DNA of 64,000 nucleotides, from positions 1-64,000 of the forward strand of contig CAYMPH010000016.1 of the NCBI GenBank assembly GCA_964392365.1, written 5' to 3'. This DNA comes from CAYMPH01 sp964392365 (GTDB lineage Bacteria > Spirochaetota > UBA4802 > UBA5550). This document shows, piece by piece, positions 33,394 to 42,961 of the stretch; the stretch's first letter is position 1, and the number at the start of each line of letters is the position of its first letter. The notes under the pieces were generated by a model that was given only the letters and a program-made list of their open reading frames with translations, had not been told where the DNA came from and made no database searches. The position numbers and the translations under genes were made by a program.

Positions 33394-34818
33394 TTAATAA
33401 ATTATAGCATCTATTTCCTTGCGTTCCTCGATTGTAATAAGCCCGCATTTCTGCTTGAATTCAAGAAATATTTCAAAAATCAGAGGGTCAATCTTCAAGC
33501 TCTGGGTTATAAAATTTTTCTTCAGAATTTTCATTGAATCATAATGGGAATTTTTTTTGCGGATCAGGGCATTATATATATCAATTATCTCAATTATTTT
33601 ACATGGAAAGAAGGCCAGTGCAACACCGTCTCTGAATTCTTTTTCATCACATGTAATAAAATATTGAGCGCTGTCTTCTGTACGTTTTTTCTGGATCAGT
33701 TTTGAAACTATTGGATTGGTAAAATTATAACTCCCCTTTCCGCCGTAATATTCATGATGAAACGCAGCCATTGCTGCAACAGTAAACTGATATTTTTTTG
33801 TCTTGAAGATCATATTATATCCGAGAAGTACATGGATCTTTACCATGTTTTCATCGTAGCCGTCTTCACTGTCGTGGTATCCCACAAAAGGTATCTTGCC
33901 GATATCATAGAGAAGAGCTCCTACAGCATAGACCGGAAGTTCTTTTTCAGTATCAATTTTTTTCAGCCCGCCTTTTATAATCCTTTCAATACTCGTCATA
34001 TCATCATTCATTCTTTTTTTATAATAACGCGAGTACTTGTCTTTAAATTCAACCCGGATCTTTTTAGTGACAAGCCCCTTATCTATGTAGTCATTGTAAA
34101 AATAACAGAATCCGATGAACCAGAGCAGCCCTTTATTCATATTGTCAATTGTGTTTGAACCTGTTGAGATACTGTCAATTTTTTTATATATATCAAAAGC
34201 TGATCCGTTATTTTTAAAAATTTCAATTATTAACTGTATTACCCATTCGGTTTTGACAAATATCCCATGCAGATTATTTTTAACATTTTCCGAGGAGAGG
34301 TTGTCTTCCAGGTTTGCATAATTGGCATAGAAAGTTTTGGCAATAACATCGACCATTTTAACTATTGAATCCATATCAATTGCAGTTTTTTTATTGTTCA
34401 GTTCGTGCAGACTTTCTATACTCTTATCAAGAATTTCCTCTCTCTCTTCAATGGAAATCAAATGATAATTCTTAATCATTTCATTGGTATTGCCGTACTT
34501 TTCAACGAGCTCCATGATCCCTGCTTTTCCGGCAGATCTTGCCATGTTCAGCGGAGATGACTGACTTGTATCGTAATATTTTTTTACTTTCTGATTCCAG
34601 TCTTTTTCAATATAAAATACAGCATCAGATGACAGGGATTCGCCAAGGAACTGTTCAAGCTTTTCAATAGGAATAGTAACAAGTTTATTTTCTGAATTCA
34701 TCCTGAATATGGCAATTTTGCTTGTTACCAGATCTGCAAGATTATTAATTATTCCGTCATTGGTGATACTTACCAATTCAACGGAATTATTGTATAGAAT
34801 TGTTTTATTTTCTGCCAT
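33394..34818 (-). CDS. Degenerate HD-GYP-like protein
   Basis: 474 residues, no membrane segment. The N-terminal 190 residues are not recognised. The C-terminal part follows the HD-GYP frame, but the catalytic HD is YD in ALLYDIGKIPF (about 306) and the later HHE..GGKGSY (about 354) has lost the GYP. Metal ligands are therefore incomplete and c-di-GMP hydrolysis unlikely; a binding or scaffold role is more probable. It lies divergent from the 826-residue HD-GYP receptor, with a MITE-like element between them. Confidence 0.75.
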   Translation of the reverse strand: MAENKTILYNNSVELVSITNDGIINNLADLVTSKIAIFRMNSENKLVTIPIEKLEQFLGESLSSDAVFYIEKDWNQKVKKYYDTSQSSPLNMARSAGKAGIMELVEKYGNTNEMIKNYHLISIEEREEILDKSIESLHELNNKKTAIDMDSIVKMVDVIAKTFYANYANLEDNLSSENVKNNLHGIFVKTEWVIQLIIEIFKNNGSAFDIYKKIDSISTGSNTIDNMNKGLLWFIGFCYFYNDYIDKGLVTKKIRVEFKDKYSRYYKKRMNDDMTSIERIIKGGLKKIDTEKELPVYAVGALLYDIGKIPFVGYHDSEDGYDENMVKIHVLLGYNMIFKTKKYQFTVAAMAAFHHEYYGGKGSYNFTNPIVSKLIQKKRTEDSAQYFITCDEKEFRDGVALAFFPCKIIEIIDIYNALIRKKNSHYDSMKILKKNFITQSLKIDPLIFEIFLEFKQKCGLITIEERKEIDAIIY

Positions 34819-34897
34819 TTATTAATCCTGATTATAATTTTAAAAATGTTCTAAATTAAATATCGGTATTTTCATTTGTATTAAAGGAAAGTTAACT

Positions 34898-35070
34898 ATA
34901 GACGTTAACAATTTGATTAAACCATTTCCTGTCATTCCCGCGAAGGCGATGGCCTGCACCCTCGGGTGAATCCATTTCTGTAGTCTGGATCCCCGTTTTC
35001 ACGGGGATGACAAAAAATTATAAATTTCTACTGAATTTACAAAGCTTTAATTAAATCGTTAAACGCTATA
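34898..35070. repeat. MITE-like element with terminal inverted repeats (TATAGCG family), copy 2
   Basis: About 173 bp. The left end begins TATAGACGTTAACAATTTGA, and the right end (35047-35070) is its inverse with few changes. The internal repeat at 34931-35010 matches 100-184, and AAATTTCTACTGAATTTAC is the inverse of the copy at 15359-15512. It lies between two divergent genes; about 200 further bases up to 35278 hold no gene. Confidence 0.75.
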
Positions 35071-35278
35071 AGTAAAAAAATTCTGATTAAAACCTGTTAT
35101 AATAAGTAGGCATTAAGCCTCATATCTTATGTAAAATCAAGTAACATTTTTATAATAATGTTTTACCTGAAGAGTTGATTTGTTTAAAAATTAAAAATAA
35201 GCCTGCTTATATCAATATCCCATTAGAAAAAAAATGATTGCATTTTGTTAAATAATAACAGGTGTTATATACAATAGA

Positions 35279-37759
35279 GTGTTTTTAATGATAAATTTTA
35301 AAATAATAATTTCCATTACAGCGGGAGTACTGATTTTATCCTCCTGCGCACAAAGCACCGGAAATGAAAGCCGGTACAGAGCTGTCAATGGATATCTCGA
35401 CATTTCCGGGCAGGATTTCAACTCCGAAAACTTTATCAATCTTGATGGCGAATGGGAATTTTACTGGAACCGTCTTCTTACGCCTGCTGATTTTTCATCT
35501 GCTGCTTTTCCTGTTAAAACAGGAAACATAACTGTACCGTCATACTGGAACGGATATAATTCAGGCAGCGGCCGATTAAGCGGAGAAGGTTACGCAACTT
35601 ACCGCCTCAAAGTTAAAGTTAAAAAAGCAGAAACCCTGTATGCTTTACGCATCAAGCATATGTACTCTGCCTACAAATTATGGGTTGATGATAAAGTTAT
35701 AGCTTCTAACGGGATAGTCGGTCAGGACAGGAATTCAATGAGACCTCAGTTTCTTCCTCTTATTGCTTTATTCCATCCTCATACAAACGAGTTTCAGATT
35801 GTTCTACAGATCTCAAACTATTATCACGTAAAAGGAGGATTCCAAGAGTCAATTGCCATGGGCTATGAAGATTCAATCAGAAATAAACAATTGCTGGCAG
35901 TATATATTGAGATATTTTTATTTGGAATCCTTTTTATAATGGTCGTATATTATATATCATTCTATGTTATGAATAGTAAAGACCGTACATTTCTATATTT
36001 CGGTCTGCTATGTTTTATATTTGCTTTAAGAATACCTTTTCTCGGCGAGCGATTAATTATTAATTATCTGCCATGGTTAAACTGGGAATTAAATGAAAAA
36101 ATTTCATTTCTCACGATTAATCTCGGATTAGTAACCGGCAATCTTTATCTTTTCTGGCTTCTTAAAGAAGATTATTCAAAACTTATAAAAAATATATTCA
36201 CAGCCGCCGGAGCAGCATTCAGCTTATTTGTTATTTTCAGTTTTTCACGTTATTACTGGTATACCATGTTTATTTCCCAGACTATTATTTTAATATGGAT
36301 GCTATATGGACTATATTTAATAATAAAGGCTTCAATAAAGAAAAAAGAGGGCTTTACATTCCTTATCACCGGGCTATCTTTAACTTTTATTGCTTCATTG
36401 ATTGAAATTTTGTATCACCTGAAAATATTAAATATCGGTCCGTTATCCCGATATGGATTGTTTATTTTCATCATCACTCAGGCTCTTATGCTTTCCTACA
36501 GATACTCGCTCACTTTTAAAAAAGTGGAAACTCTTTCGCATGAAAAGGCCGGGCTTTTCACAAGCGCTATTCAGATTATTTCCTCATTGATCCTCGACAG
36601 CTCAACAAGATTGTATGAAAAAACACAGGATGTGACGAGAGTCTCTGTTATGCTGGCACGTAAACTCGGCTATAATTCAGAAAAAATTGAAGAAATTAAA
36701 GTAGCGGCATTGCTTCATGATATAGGAATGATTGGAGTCCAGAATATTACATCAAGAATGAGTACAGATATCAGCGAAGATGATAAGCGTTTGATCGAAA
36801 ACCATCCGATACGGAGCATAGATATTATCAGCAATCTGAAAGAGCTTGACGGTGTTAAGACCATAATAAAACAGCATCACGAATCTTATGACGGCAAAGG
36901 CTTTCCCGCAGGAATCAGAGGAAGCTCGATAAGCGACGGGGCGCTGATTATCAGAATTGTTGATGATTATTTTACATTGCTTACGCTTCCGGAGTACCAG
37001 GATACTGATAGAAAAGATAAATTAATAAAATATTTTGAGGAGCAGAAAGGTAAAGCGTATAAACCATCTTTAGTCAATGAATTTTTAAAGCTTCTAAATG
37101 ATGAAAAAATTCTCTATGATGTTCACAAAGAAGATATTACTTTTAATGAAGAATACGGCATTTTCATCTGGAAGATGCCGAGTGCTATTCACATGGAAGG
37201 TTTTATAATCACCAGGGTCATTAACAAATTAAAAATCCTTGTAAATATAAATGCAGAAACATTGAATTCCATTGAATTCAGTCTCGGAGAGATAGTGCGC
37301 AATGCAATAATTCACGGCAATAAATATGATTCAGGCAAGTTTGTTACAGTTAAGCTCAGGGTAGACGGTTTTCTTTTTCTGGACAGCGATTTTAAAAAAA
37401 TTGAATTAACTGTTGCTGACGAAGGTGAAGGCATAGACTTTAATGCCTATAACCGTTTTAAACAGCTTAGAGCGGATCTCGGAAGCGCAATAAAATTTAT
37501 CAAGGAGCAGAAAGATTCCATAACTGATGAAGAAAAGAAGGAAGCTTTCGCAGCTGCAATTAAAAATTTTGATCAGTTTCAGCTGAAATACTTTTTTGAT
37601 TTCAATACATTTATGCAGAAAAAAACACCTTATTCTTCGGGTGGTGTAGGCCTGCTCTACGTACTTAGGATGTTTGACAATGTGGAATTCCGGAAAATTA
37701 CAGATGAACACAGGGTATGCGGCATGGAAGTGGTAATGGAAAAAATTATTCCAACATAA
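35279..37759 (+). CDS. 7TM-DISM receptor with HD-GYP and HATPase domains
   Basis: 826 residues. The N-terminus has a signal and lipobox-like SSC (Cys about 23), then a DISM extracytoplasmic domain (about 35-195, LDGEWEFYWNRLL, TVPSYWNGY), seven membrane segments (about 205-415), and an HD-GYP domain with LLHDIGMIG (about 479) and HHESYDGKGFPAG (about 531). The end is an HATPase of the RsbW type with EIVRNAIIHGNKYD (about 670) and DEGEGIDF. The HD-GYP is catalytically intact. The start is GTG at 35279 or ATG at 35288; neither has a clear Shine-Dalgarno. The combination of outputs is unusual. Confidence 0.88.
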   Translation: MFLMINFKIIISITAGVLILSSCAQSTGNESRYRAVNGYLDISGQDFNSENFINLDGEWEFYWNRLLTPADFSSAAFPVKTGNITVPSYWNGYNSGSGRLSGEGYATYRLKVKVKKAETLYALRIKHMYSAYKLWVDDKVIASNGIVGQDRNSMRPQFLPLIALFHPHTNEFQIVLQISNYYHVKGGFQESIAMGYEDSIRNKQLLAVYIEIFLFGILFIMVVYYISFYVMNSKDRTFLYFGLLCFIFALRIPFLGERLIINYLPWLNWELNEKISFLTINLGLVTGNLYLFWLLKEDYSKLIKNIFTAAGAAFSLFVIFSFSRYYWYTMFISQTIILIWMLYGLYLIIKASIKKKEGFTFLITGLSLTFIASLIEILYHLKILNIGPLSRYGLFIFIITQALMLSYRYSLTFKKVETLSHEKAGLFTSAIQIISSLILDSSTRLYEKTQDVTRVSVMLARKLGYNSEKIEEIKVAALLHDIGMIGVQNITSRMSTDISEDDKRLIENHPIRSIDIISNLKELDGVKTIIKQHHESYDGKGFPAGIRGSSISDGALIIRIVDDYFTLLTLPEYQDTDRKDKLIKYFEEQKGKAYKPSLVNEFLKLLNDEKILYDVHKEDITFNEEYGIFIWKMPSAIHMEGFIITRVINKLKILVNINAETLNSIEFSLGEIVRNAIIHGNKYDSGKFVTVKLRVDGFLFLDSDFKKIELTVADEGEGIDFNAYNRFKQLRADLGSAIKFIKEQKDSITDEEKKEAFAAAIKNFDQFQLKYFFDFNTFMQKKTPYSSGGVGLLYVLRMFDNVEFRKITDEHRVCGMEVVMEKIIPT

Positions 37760-37829
37760 TCAAATACATCCGCCTTAAACAAACTGTTTTTTCAATGCTG
37801 TATTAAAAATTAAACCAAATCAAATAATC

Positions 37830-38291
37830 TCAGTGAGGCGCTTTCATGTTTGATCTGACCGGAAGAACATAATACTGATTTGCCTTCGGATGTGCACCGC
37901 TTTCGCCGGTTCCAAGATCAACATACCATACTTTTTCCCCCTGGACAGTGGATGTCCAGTAAAATCCCCACTGAATGCCTTCAAATCCCTGTTCATTAAG
38001 CCAGTCAGATGGATTTTTCCCTCCTGATTTAACTAATCCTTCAAGTTCTTCTTTTGCCGGCAGTCTCCAGTCATTAAATCCGCCGGTTTCACATTTTTTT
38101 GAATAATTAACTGCATCCGGCCAGCTGACAACTGCCTCGCTGTCAGGTGCCTTTACCCACATGAGGCCTGAAATGATATCAGTTAGAGTTCCATTTTTAT
38201 TATCTTTGAATCTGCCTGCTGATTCCGGCTGCTCTAAAGCAATGCCGTAAAACAAAGCTGATGCCAGAAAAAAAATAAAAAATTTTTTCAT
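37830..38291 (-). CDS. Secreted DUF1566 (Lcl C-terminal) protein
   Basis: 153 residues from the ATG at 38291, chosen because GGAGG stands eight bases upstream and a signal peptide (FFIFFLASALFYGIA) starts there. RFKDNKNGTLTDIISGLMWV, DWRLPAKEELEGLV and YYVLPVRS are the DUF1566 hallmarks. The fold resembles C-type-lectin modules and is common in surface proteins of spirochetes and deltaproteobacteria. It is convergent with the HD-GYP receptor gene and lies downstream of a palindromic repeat. Confidence 0.85.
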   Translation of the reverse strand: MKKFFIFFLASALFYGIALEQPESAGRFKDNKNGTLTDIISGLMWVKAPDSEAVVSWPDAVNYSKKCETGGFNDWRLPAKEELEGLVKSGGKNPSDWLNEQGFEGIQWGFYWTSTVQGEKVWYVDLGTGESGAHPKANQYYVLPVRSNMKAPH

Positions 38292-38319
38292 AAACGCGGC
38301 CTCCTGTTTTTTTAATTTC

Positions 38320-38367
38320 ACCCCCTCTTTAATTCTCCCACTTGTTTAAGGGGGAGTTAGCGGGGGT
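38320..38367. repeat. CCCCCTCTTT / AAGGGGGAG palindromic element, copy 2
   Basis: ACCCCCTCTTTAATTCTCCC pairs with AAGGGGGAGTTAGCGGGGGT. It matches the core at 16538-16586. Lying between two minus-strand genes, the hairpin may also act on transcript ends. Confidence 0.65.
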
Positions 38368-38375
38368 TATTTTTC

Positions 38376-39203
38376 CTATCTACGCGAAAAAATTTTATTA
38401 AAAAAAATCATCTGGTATTTAAGAGACTTTACCCAGTAGTTCCAGTTATGATTTCCAGGAAATTCAGCATATTCATGCGATATTTTTTTCAGTAGAAGTT
38501 TCTGATGCAGTAATCTGTTTACTTCAAGAAAAAAGTCACCTGTTCCGCAGTCAATTGAAATCGCAAGTTCTCCATCAGAGATAGTGTCTGCAAGGTTAAT
38601 TACTGTCAGAGCATCCCATCTCTCAGGAAATTCCTTGATAGGTCCAAGACGCTTTTTAATATCCCATCTTTCAGCAAAGGGCCGTATATCAACACCTCCG
38701 CTCATAGAGGCAGCAGCTTTGAAAATATCCCTGTGCCTTATCGCGAGGAACAAAGCACCATGACCGCCCATGCTGTTGCCTGCAATTCCCCTGCCTGAAC
38801 GGTTTTTTACAGTACGGTATTTCCCGTCAATAAAAGAGACGAGTTCTGAAGAGACAAATGTTTCATACTGATATTCCGGATCTATGGGGCTATCGAAGTA
38901 CCAGCTTGTTCTGCCTGCTGAAGGGCATACAAAAACAGTATTATACAGATCGGAAAGTTCCATAACAGCTGTGCGGTAAACCCATGCGTTCTCATCATCC
39001 CCGGCCCCGTGAAGCAGATAAACAACAGGAAATAAATCGGGTGAATTCCGATATGAATCCGGAAGCACCACTATAGCCGGGATAGGTTTATTCATGCTTC
39101 TGCTGAACACAGATACGTGTTCCTTCTGTGCGGCAAAGACTCCTGCTGAAGTTATAAGGAAAACTGCAGTTAAAAAAATATTATATACTCGTGATTGTTT
39201 CAT
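38376..39203 (-). CDS. Secreted alpha/beta-hydrolase esterase
   Basis: 275 residues with a signal peptide (IFLTAVFLITSAGVFAA). The fold is that of esterase-D-like enzymes: FPVVYLLHGAGDDENAW (oxyanion), nucleophile Ser in GNSMGGHGAL, acid in DCGTGDFF and His in GNHNWNYW. Related enzymes include feruloyl esterases and mycolyltransferases. The export signal indicates an extracellular or periplasmic ester substrate. AGGA precedes the ATG. It may be cotranscribed with the DUF1566 gene across the palindromic repeat. Confidence 0.9.
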   Translation of the reverse strand: MKQSRVYNIFLTAVFLITSAGVFAAQKEHVSVFSRSMNKPIPAIVVLPDSYRNSPDLFPVVYLLHGAGDDENAWVYRTAVMELSDLYNTVFVCPSAGRTSWYFDSPIDPEYQYETFVSSELVSFIDGKYRTVKNRSGRGIAGNSMGGHGALFLAIRHRDIFKAAASMSGGVDIRPFAERWDIKKRLGPIKEFPERWDALTVINLADTISDGELAISIDCGTGDFFLEVNRLLHQKLLLKKISHEYAEFPGNHNWNYWVKSLKYQMIFFNKIFSRR

Positions 39204-39320
39204 GATTTTCCTGATATGAACATGCTGGATTTATATCAATTCTTCATAATAACGGATATTATAAGAAGTCAATAACTTTAATTACATATATCCTGTACAA
39301 TTTCTTCCGCCCCGGGTGAT

Positions 39321-39515
39321 CTGTCTTCTGTCCACATTTATGTGTAAAAGAAGGTGATGGAAGAGATATGGGGATATTTTTTTAATATTCATATAAATTC
39401 AATTATCACCAATGATATAAATAAAAATAATCAATAAATATCTCTTCATTTCTCCTATTTTTTATCTCCCTATCTCCTTAATCTTTTATTATGTAAAGAT
39501 GCGGGTAGAAGTCAG
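39321..39515. repeat. Inverted-repeat element (GATATGGGGAT family), copy 2
   Basis: About 195 bp; the left CTGTCTTCTGTCCACATTTA and right end (39490-39515) are imperfect inverses, and GAGATATGGGGATATTTTT faces CTCCCTATCTCCTTAATC. It matches 10696-10899. It occupies most of the 400-base gap between the esterase and radical SAM genes. Confidence 0.55.
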
Positions 39516-39602
39516 TCGGGGGATAGGGGGAATCAGATTTGGAATTGACGCGGAAAGTATATATGTATAATTATCCATAATAATATTAAAGAGAGAATCA
39601 AC

Positions 39603-40736
39603 ATGACATATAAATTTGAATCCGGCCCGATCCGGCCGCCAAGTGAAGCTTCAAGCATACTGCTGAGGCTGACTCGCAGCTGCCCGTGGAACCGGTGCGC
39701 ATTCTGCCATTCATATGAAGATATGAAATTTTCCATACGCACAGTTGATGAAATAAAATCCGACATTGATGCAATGCATTTTATCGCTGCTCAGGTTCTT
39801 GACATTACTGAAAAAAACGGCGGTATTCCACATGTGCCTGTACTGAAAAAAATGGCTTCAGAACATGACATTGACTTCCGCTGCATGGAAATCACAGCAT
39901 TCTGGCTTTCATACGGGATGAAAAGTCTTTTTTTACAGGATGCAGACTCGCTTGTAATGAAAACTCCTGATATCGTACACATTCTTGAATATATGCTCGA
40001 AAAATTTCCTTCTATAAAAAGAATCACAACCTACGCACGTGCACGGACAGTGCATTCAAAATCAGCGGAAGATCTCGCTGCAATCAGGGCTGCAGGATTA
40101 AACCGCATACATATTGGAATGGAATCCGGCTCTGATGAGGCTTTGAAAATAATAAATAAAGGAATTGATTCAGCAGTTCAGGTCAGCGCAGGCAAAAAGG
40201 CTGTTGCTGCCGGATTTGAGCTGTCCGAATACTTCATGCCGGGCATCGGAGGAAATGCACTGTCTGAAAAGAACGCACTTGAAACTGCGGCTGTTATCAA
40301 CCGGATAAATCCGCATTTCATAAGGCTCCGCAGCACAGTTCCTCTGCCAGGCACAGCATTATATGACCTGATGACTGCCGGAACATGGAAACCGGTTTCC
40401 GAGGAAGGAAAAATCCGCGAAATAAAAACTTTCCTGAACGCGCTTGATAACAATATTACGAGCCACATATCGAGCGATCATATAATGAATCTGATTGAGG
40501 ATATTGAAGGCGACCTTCCCGCAGACCGTTCTAAAATGATTGCTGCAATTGATAAGTTCCTCGATATGCCTGTTGAAGACAGGGAGATGTACATATTAGG
40601 GCGCAGAACAGGAAGGTTCAGGTATCTTTCCGACTACAGGGCTTCTTCAGAGCTTCAGAATCTCCGCAGCTCAATTATTGCGCAATACGGCTCGGTCGAT
40701 ACTGCAGTGCTTGAAATACTGAAAAATTATATATAA
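39603..40736 (+). CDS. Radical SAM protein with CX4CX2C motif
   Basis: 377 residues. The cluster motif is CPWNRCAFC, with four residues between the first two cysteines instead of the common three; this spacing belongs to a known subgroup with CPWN.C.FC. HIGMESGSDEALKIINKG and PGIGGNALSEKNALETA follow the TIM-barrel SAM-binding and Elp3-like patterns. There is no B12-binding domain. The product is unknown; it has no obvious peptide or partner gene nearby. It is convergent and abutting with the next gene. Confidence 0.88.
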   Translation: MTYKFESGPIRPPSEASSILLRLTRSCPWNRCAFCHSYEDMKFSIRTVDEIKSDIDAMHFIAAQVLDITEKNGGIPHVPVLKKMASEHDIDFRCMEITAFWLSYGMKSLFLQDADSLVMKTPDIVHILEYMLEKFPSIKRITTYARARTVHSKSAEDLAAIRAAGLNRIHIGMESGSDEALKIINKGIDSAVQVSAGKKAVAAGFELSEYFMPGIGGNALSEKNALETAAVINRINPHFIRLRSTVPLPGTALYDLMTAGTWKPVSEEGKIREIKTFLNALDNNITSHISSDHIMNLIEDIEGDLPADRSKMIAAIDKFLDMPVEDREMYILGRRTGRFRYLSDYRASSELQNLRSSIIAQYGSVDTAVLEILKNYI

Positions 40737-41174
40737 TCAGCGGATTATTTCTTCAAGTATTTCCGCAGCATCAGCTATCATCTTAGGGCATATAGTCCTG
40801 AATAAACCTGTATCTCTGGCACGGATTAGTTCTGATTCTTTCATTATATCGCAGTTCAGCAGATTTTTACACACAGTTGTGCCGTTCTTGTCCTCAAATC
40901 TGCGGCGGAATTCCTTTACAAGCTCGTATGTCTTTTCTCTTTTATCGTCATCGTCTTTAATATATTTTCCATACTTGAGTCCAATCACCATGAATGCTCC
41001 GGTCACAGCTCCGCAAGTCTCGCCCATGCGTCCCATTCCGCCGCCGAATCCTGTAGCAAGCTTTAATGCGATGTCGCGATTAATTCCGAATTCAGGTCCA
41101 TAGGTGGAAATGATTGCCTGTGAACAGTTAAAGCCGCTGTTGTAGCAGGATACTGCATCATCAATTTTAGACAT
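40737..41174 (-). CDS. C_GCAxxG_C_C family protein
   Basis: 145 residues. The family signature appears as CSQAII, GGGMGRMGETCGAVTGAFM, VCKNLL(N)C and ICPKMI; the four-cysteine set is typical of a small redox or metal-binding family. It has no signal peptide. GGAG precedes the ATG. The stop codon touches the end of the radical SAM gene, so the two genes end on opposite strands without a spacer. The exact role in the cell is not established. Confidence 0.88.
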   Translation of the reverse strand: MSKIDDAVSCYNSGFNCSQAIISTYGPEFGINRDIALKLATGFGGGMGRMGETCGAVTGAFMVIGLKYGKYIKDDDDKREKTYELVKEFRRRFEDKNGTTVCKNLLNCDIMKESELIRARDTGLFRTICPKMIADAAEILEEIIR

Positions 41175-41354
41175 ATTTATTCTCCGGGTTATTTATTCTT
41201 TCTAACTGAGATTCGTCGGGATAATTTCTTTAGTGTGCTTTTATATTGAAATATAATTACAATGTCAATATTTATTCATTTAAAAGGAACCAGGACAATA
41301 TTCTTGACAAATCAATCCTGACATTACCTGTTAAATAAATTTTCAGGAAATAAT

Positions 41355-42164
41355 ATGGATATAAAATTAAGAAAACTCCAGAAAGATGATATACCCCTGC
41401 TGAAAGATCTTCCGCCTAAAGAATGGAATTTGAATATCGTAGGCATTTTCAACTTTTTCTTAGGAAACCCTTTCTTTCATTGCATACTTGCAATTGACAG
41501 CAAAAATATAGCCGGAGTATCTGCGTGCTATATTTATAGAGGAACTGCCTGGCTCGGGCAAATAATTGTGCGTGAAGATTACAGAAAGCAAGGCATTGGT
41601 TACATTGTTACAGATGAAATCATCAGATATTGCAAACAACGCGGCAGCAGAAGCATTTTGCTTACAGCTACTCCTTTAGGGAAAATTCTATACACAAAAC
41701 TCGGGTTCAGGGAGATAACACAATACATTTTCTACAGAAGAGACAGCTTAATGGATAAACCCGAATGCAGTCTGCTCGAAAAATTTTTTCCAGGCGACTT
41801 CGAAGCTGTCTGCAATATGGATTTAAAAGTTACAGGCGAAGACAGGAGAGATATATTAAAGGCAATTTGCACGGAAGGGATTGTTTACAGGGACAGCGGA
41901 ATACTAAAAGGGTTTTATTTTGATCATTTCAGAAACGGTGCTGTTGTTGCCAGTAACAATGAGGCGGGTTTAGCCTTGCTTCAATATAAACACAGCACAA
42001 TCAAAGCTGTATCAGTATGCCCTGAAGAAAACGAAGAAGCTTCATCTTTTTTTATTAGACACGGCTTTACTGAAACAGCAAGAGGTTTAAGGATGATATC
42101 AGGAGATGATATTGTATGGAAGCCTGATTATATATACAGCAGGATGGCTGCTTATTTAGGCTGA
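41355..42164 (+). CDS. GNAT-family N-acetyltransferase, two-domain
   Basis: 269 residues. The N-terminal GNAT core has the acetyl-CoA loop in IIVREDYRKQGIGYIVTDEI and YTKLGFREI. The second half (about 140-269) is another, more degenerate GNAT-like domain (SVCPEENEEASSFFIRHGF). A two-domain layout resembles mycothiol-synthase-like acetyltransferases. AGGA precedes the ATG. The substrate is unknown. It ends five bases from the convergent Cys-rich gene. Confidence 0.88.
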   Translation: MDIKLRKLQKDDIPLLKDLPPKEWNLNIVGIFNFFLGNPFFHCILAIDSKNIAGVSACYIYRGTAWLGQIIVREDYRKQGIGYIVTDEIIRYCKQRGSRSILLTATPLGKILYTKLGFREITQYIFYRRDSLMDKPECSLLEKFFPGDFEAVCNMDLKVTGEDRRDILKAICTEGIVYRDSGILKGFYFDHFRNGAVVASNNEAGLALLQYKHSTIKAVSVCPEENEEASSFFIRHGFTETARGLRMISGDDIVWKPDYIYSRMAAYLG

Positions 42165-42168
42165 AATT

Positions 42169-42366
42169 TCATCCTACATTGCCGAGGAACAGGCGCTGTT
42201 TTCTTGAAAAAGATACGCAGTATCTGCACTTTTCAATATTGCAGTTTTCAGGATTGCCGCCGGAATTAAATATGCAGTAAGCTTCATCGCAGCTTATGCA
42301 CCCGTTGCATTCGCTGCAGTCATTAAAAGCAGTTCCGGCTATTTTATTTTTTTCTTTATCAGTCAT
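42169..42366 (-). CDS. Small Cys-rich protein
   Basis: 65 residues with nine cysteines: CSECNGCISC, EAYC, ENC, EKCRYC. These could bind one or two iron-sulfur or zinc centres. The Shine-Dalgarno (GGAT, far from ATG) is weak, but the composition and cysteine spacing are unlikely for a chance frame. It begins 25 bases after the thioesterase gene on the same strand. Confidence 0.5.
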   Translation of the reverse strand: MTDKEKNKIAGTAFNDCSECNGCISCDEAYCIFNSGGNPENCNIEKCRYCVSFSRKQRLFLGNVG

Positions 42367-42390
42367 ATTATTTAAAATTATTTATCCGTC

Positions 42391-42855
42391 TCAACCAACA
42401 AGATATGTGCTGGTACCGACTGCAATCAGCACACCTTCATCATTAACAAGTTCAGTGCGGGCTACTGCAACCTTATTTCCAAGACGCATCATGTGGCCTG
42501 TAGCCAGAAAATAACTTCCTCTTCCTGGACGGATATAGTCAATGCGCATGTCAATGGTTCCCATACCGGTAAGCCGCTTAAGAAGTTCTTCAGGAGACGT
42601 GTCTTTCATCTCTTTAATTAAGGTAATCTGAGCAATAACGCCTCCTGTAAAATCCAGCACACTTGAGATTACACCTCCATGAAGTATTTTCTTTTCAAAA
42701 TTTCCGACAAGATCATCCTTCATATCAATACGTATAACCGCTGTTTCCGGAGTAATGGTATCAATTTTTATGCCGAGCAGCTTATTAAAAGGCATCTTAT
42801 CTTCGTAAGCTGCCTTCATATGCTGAAGAATTATTTCAACTGGCAATCCGGCCAT
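42391..42855 (-). CDS. PaaI-type hotdog-fold thioesterase
   Basis: 154 residues. LHGGVISSVLDFTGGVIA is the hotdog catalytic helix (usual form HGG...L.D), followed by TIDMRIDYIRPGRG, the second strand set of PaaI/4HBT thioesterases. It hydrolyses acyl- or aryl-CoA esters and may drain stalled CoA intermediates from the acyl-CoA pathway genes in this window. It has the same strand as the Cys-rich gene. Confidence 0.9.
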   Translation of the reverse strand: MAGLPVEIILQHMKAAYEDKMPFNKLLGIKIDTITPETAVIRIDMKDDLVGNFEKKILHGGVISSVLDFTGGVIAQITLIKEMKDTSPEELLKRLTGMGTIDMRIDYIRPGRGSYFLATGHMMRLGNKVAVARTELVNDEGVLIAVGTSTYLVG

Positions 42856-42961
42856 AGTTATTATCCTAATAAATAAATTTTAAAAGGGCAGGGCAATGAA
42901 ACTTATTTTCCCCATACCTCAATCCAGTCGATTTAGTCATTTAAATTTTTCAAAGTATAAT

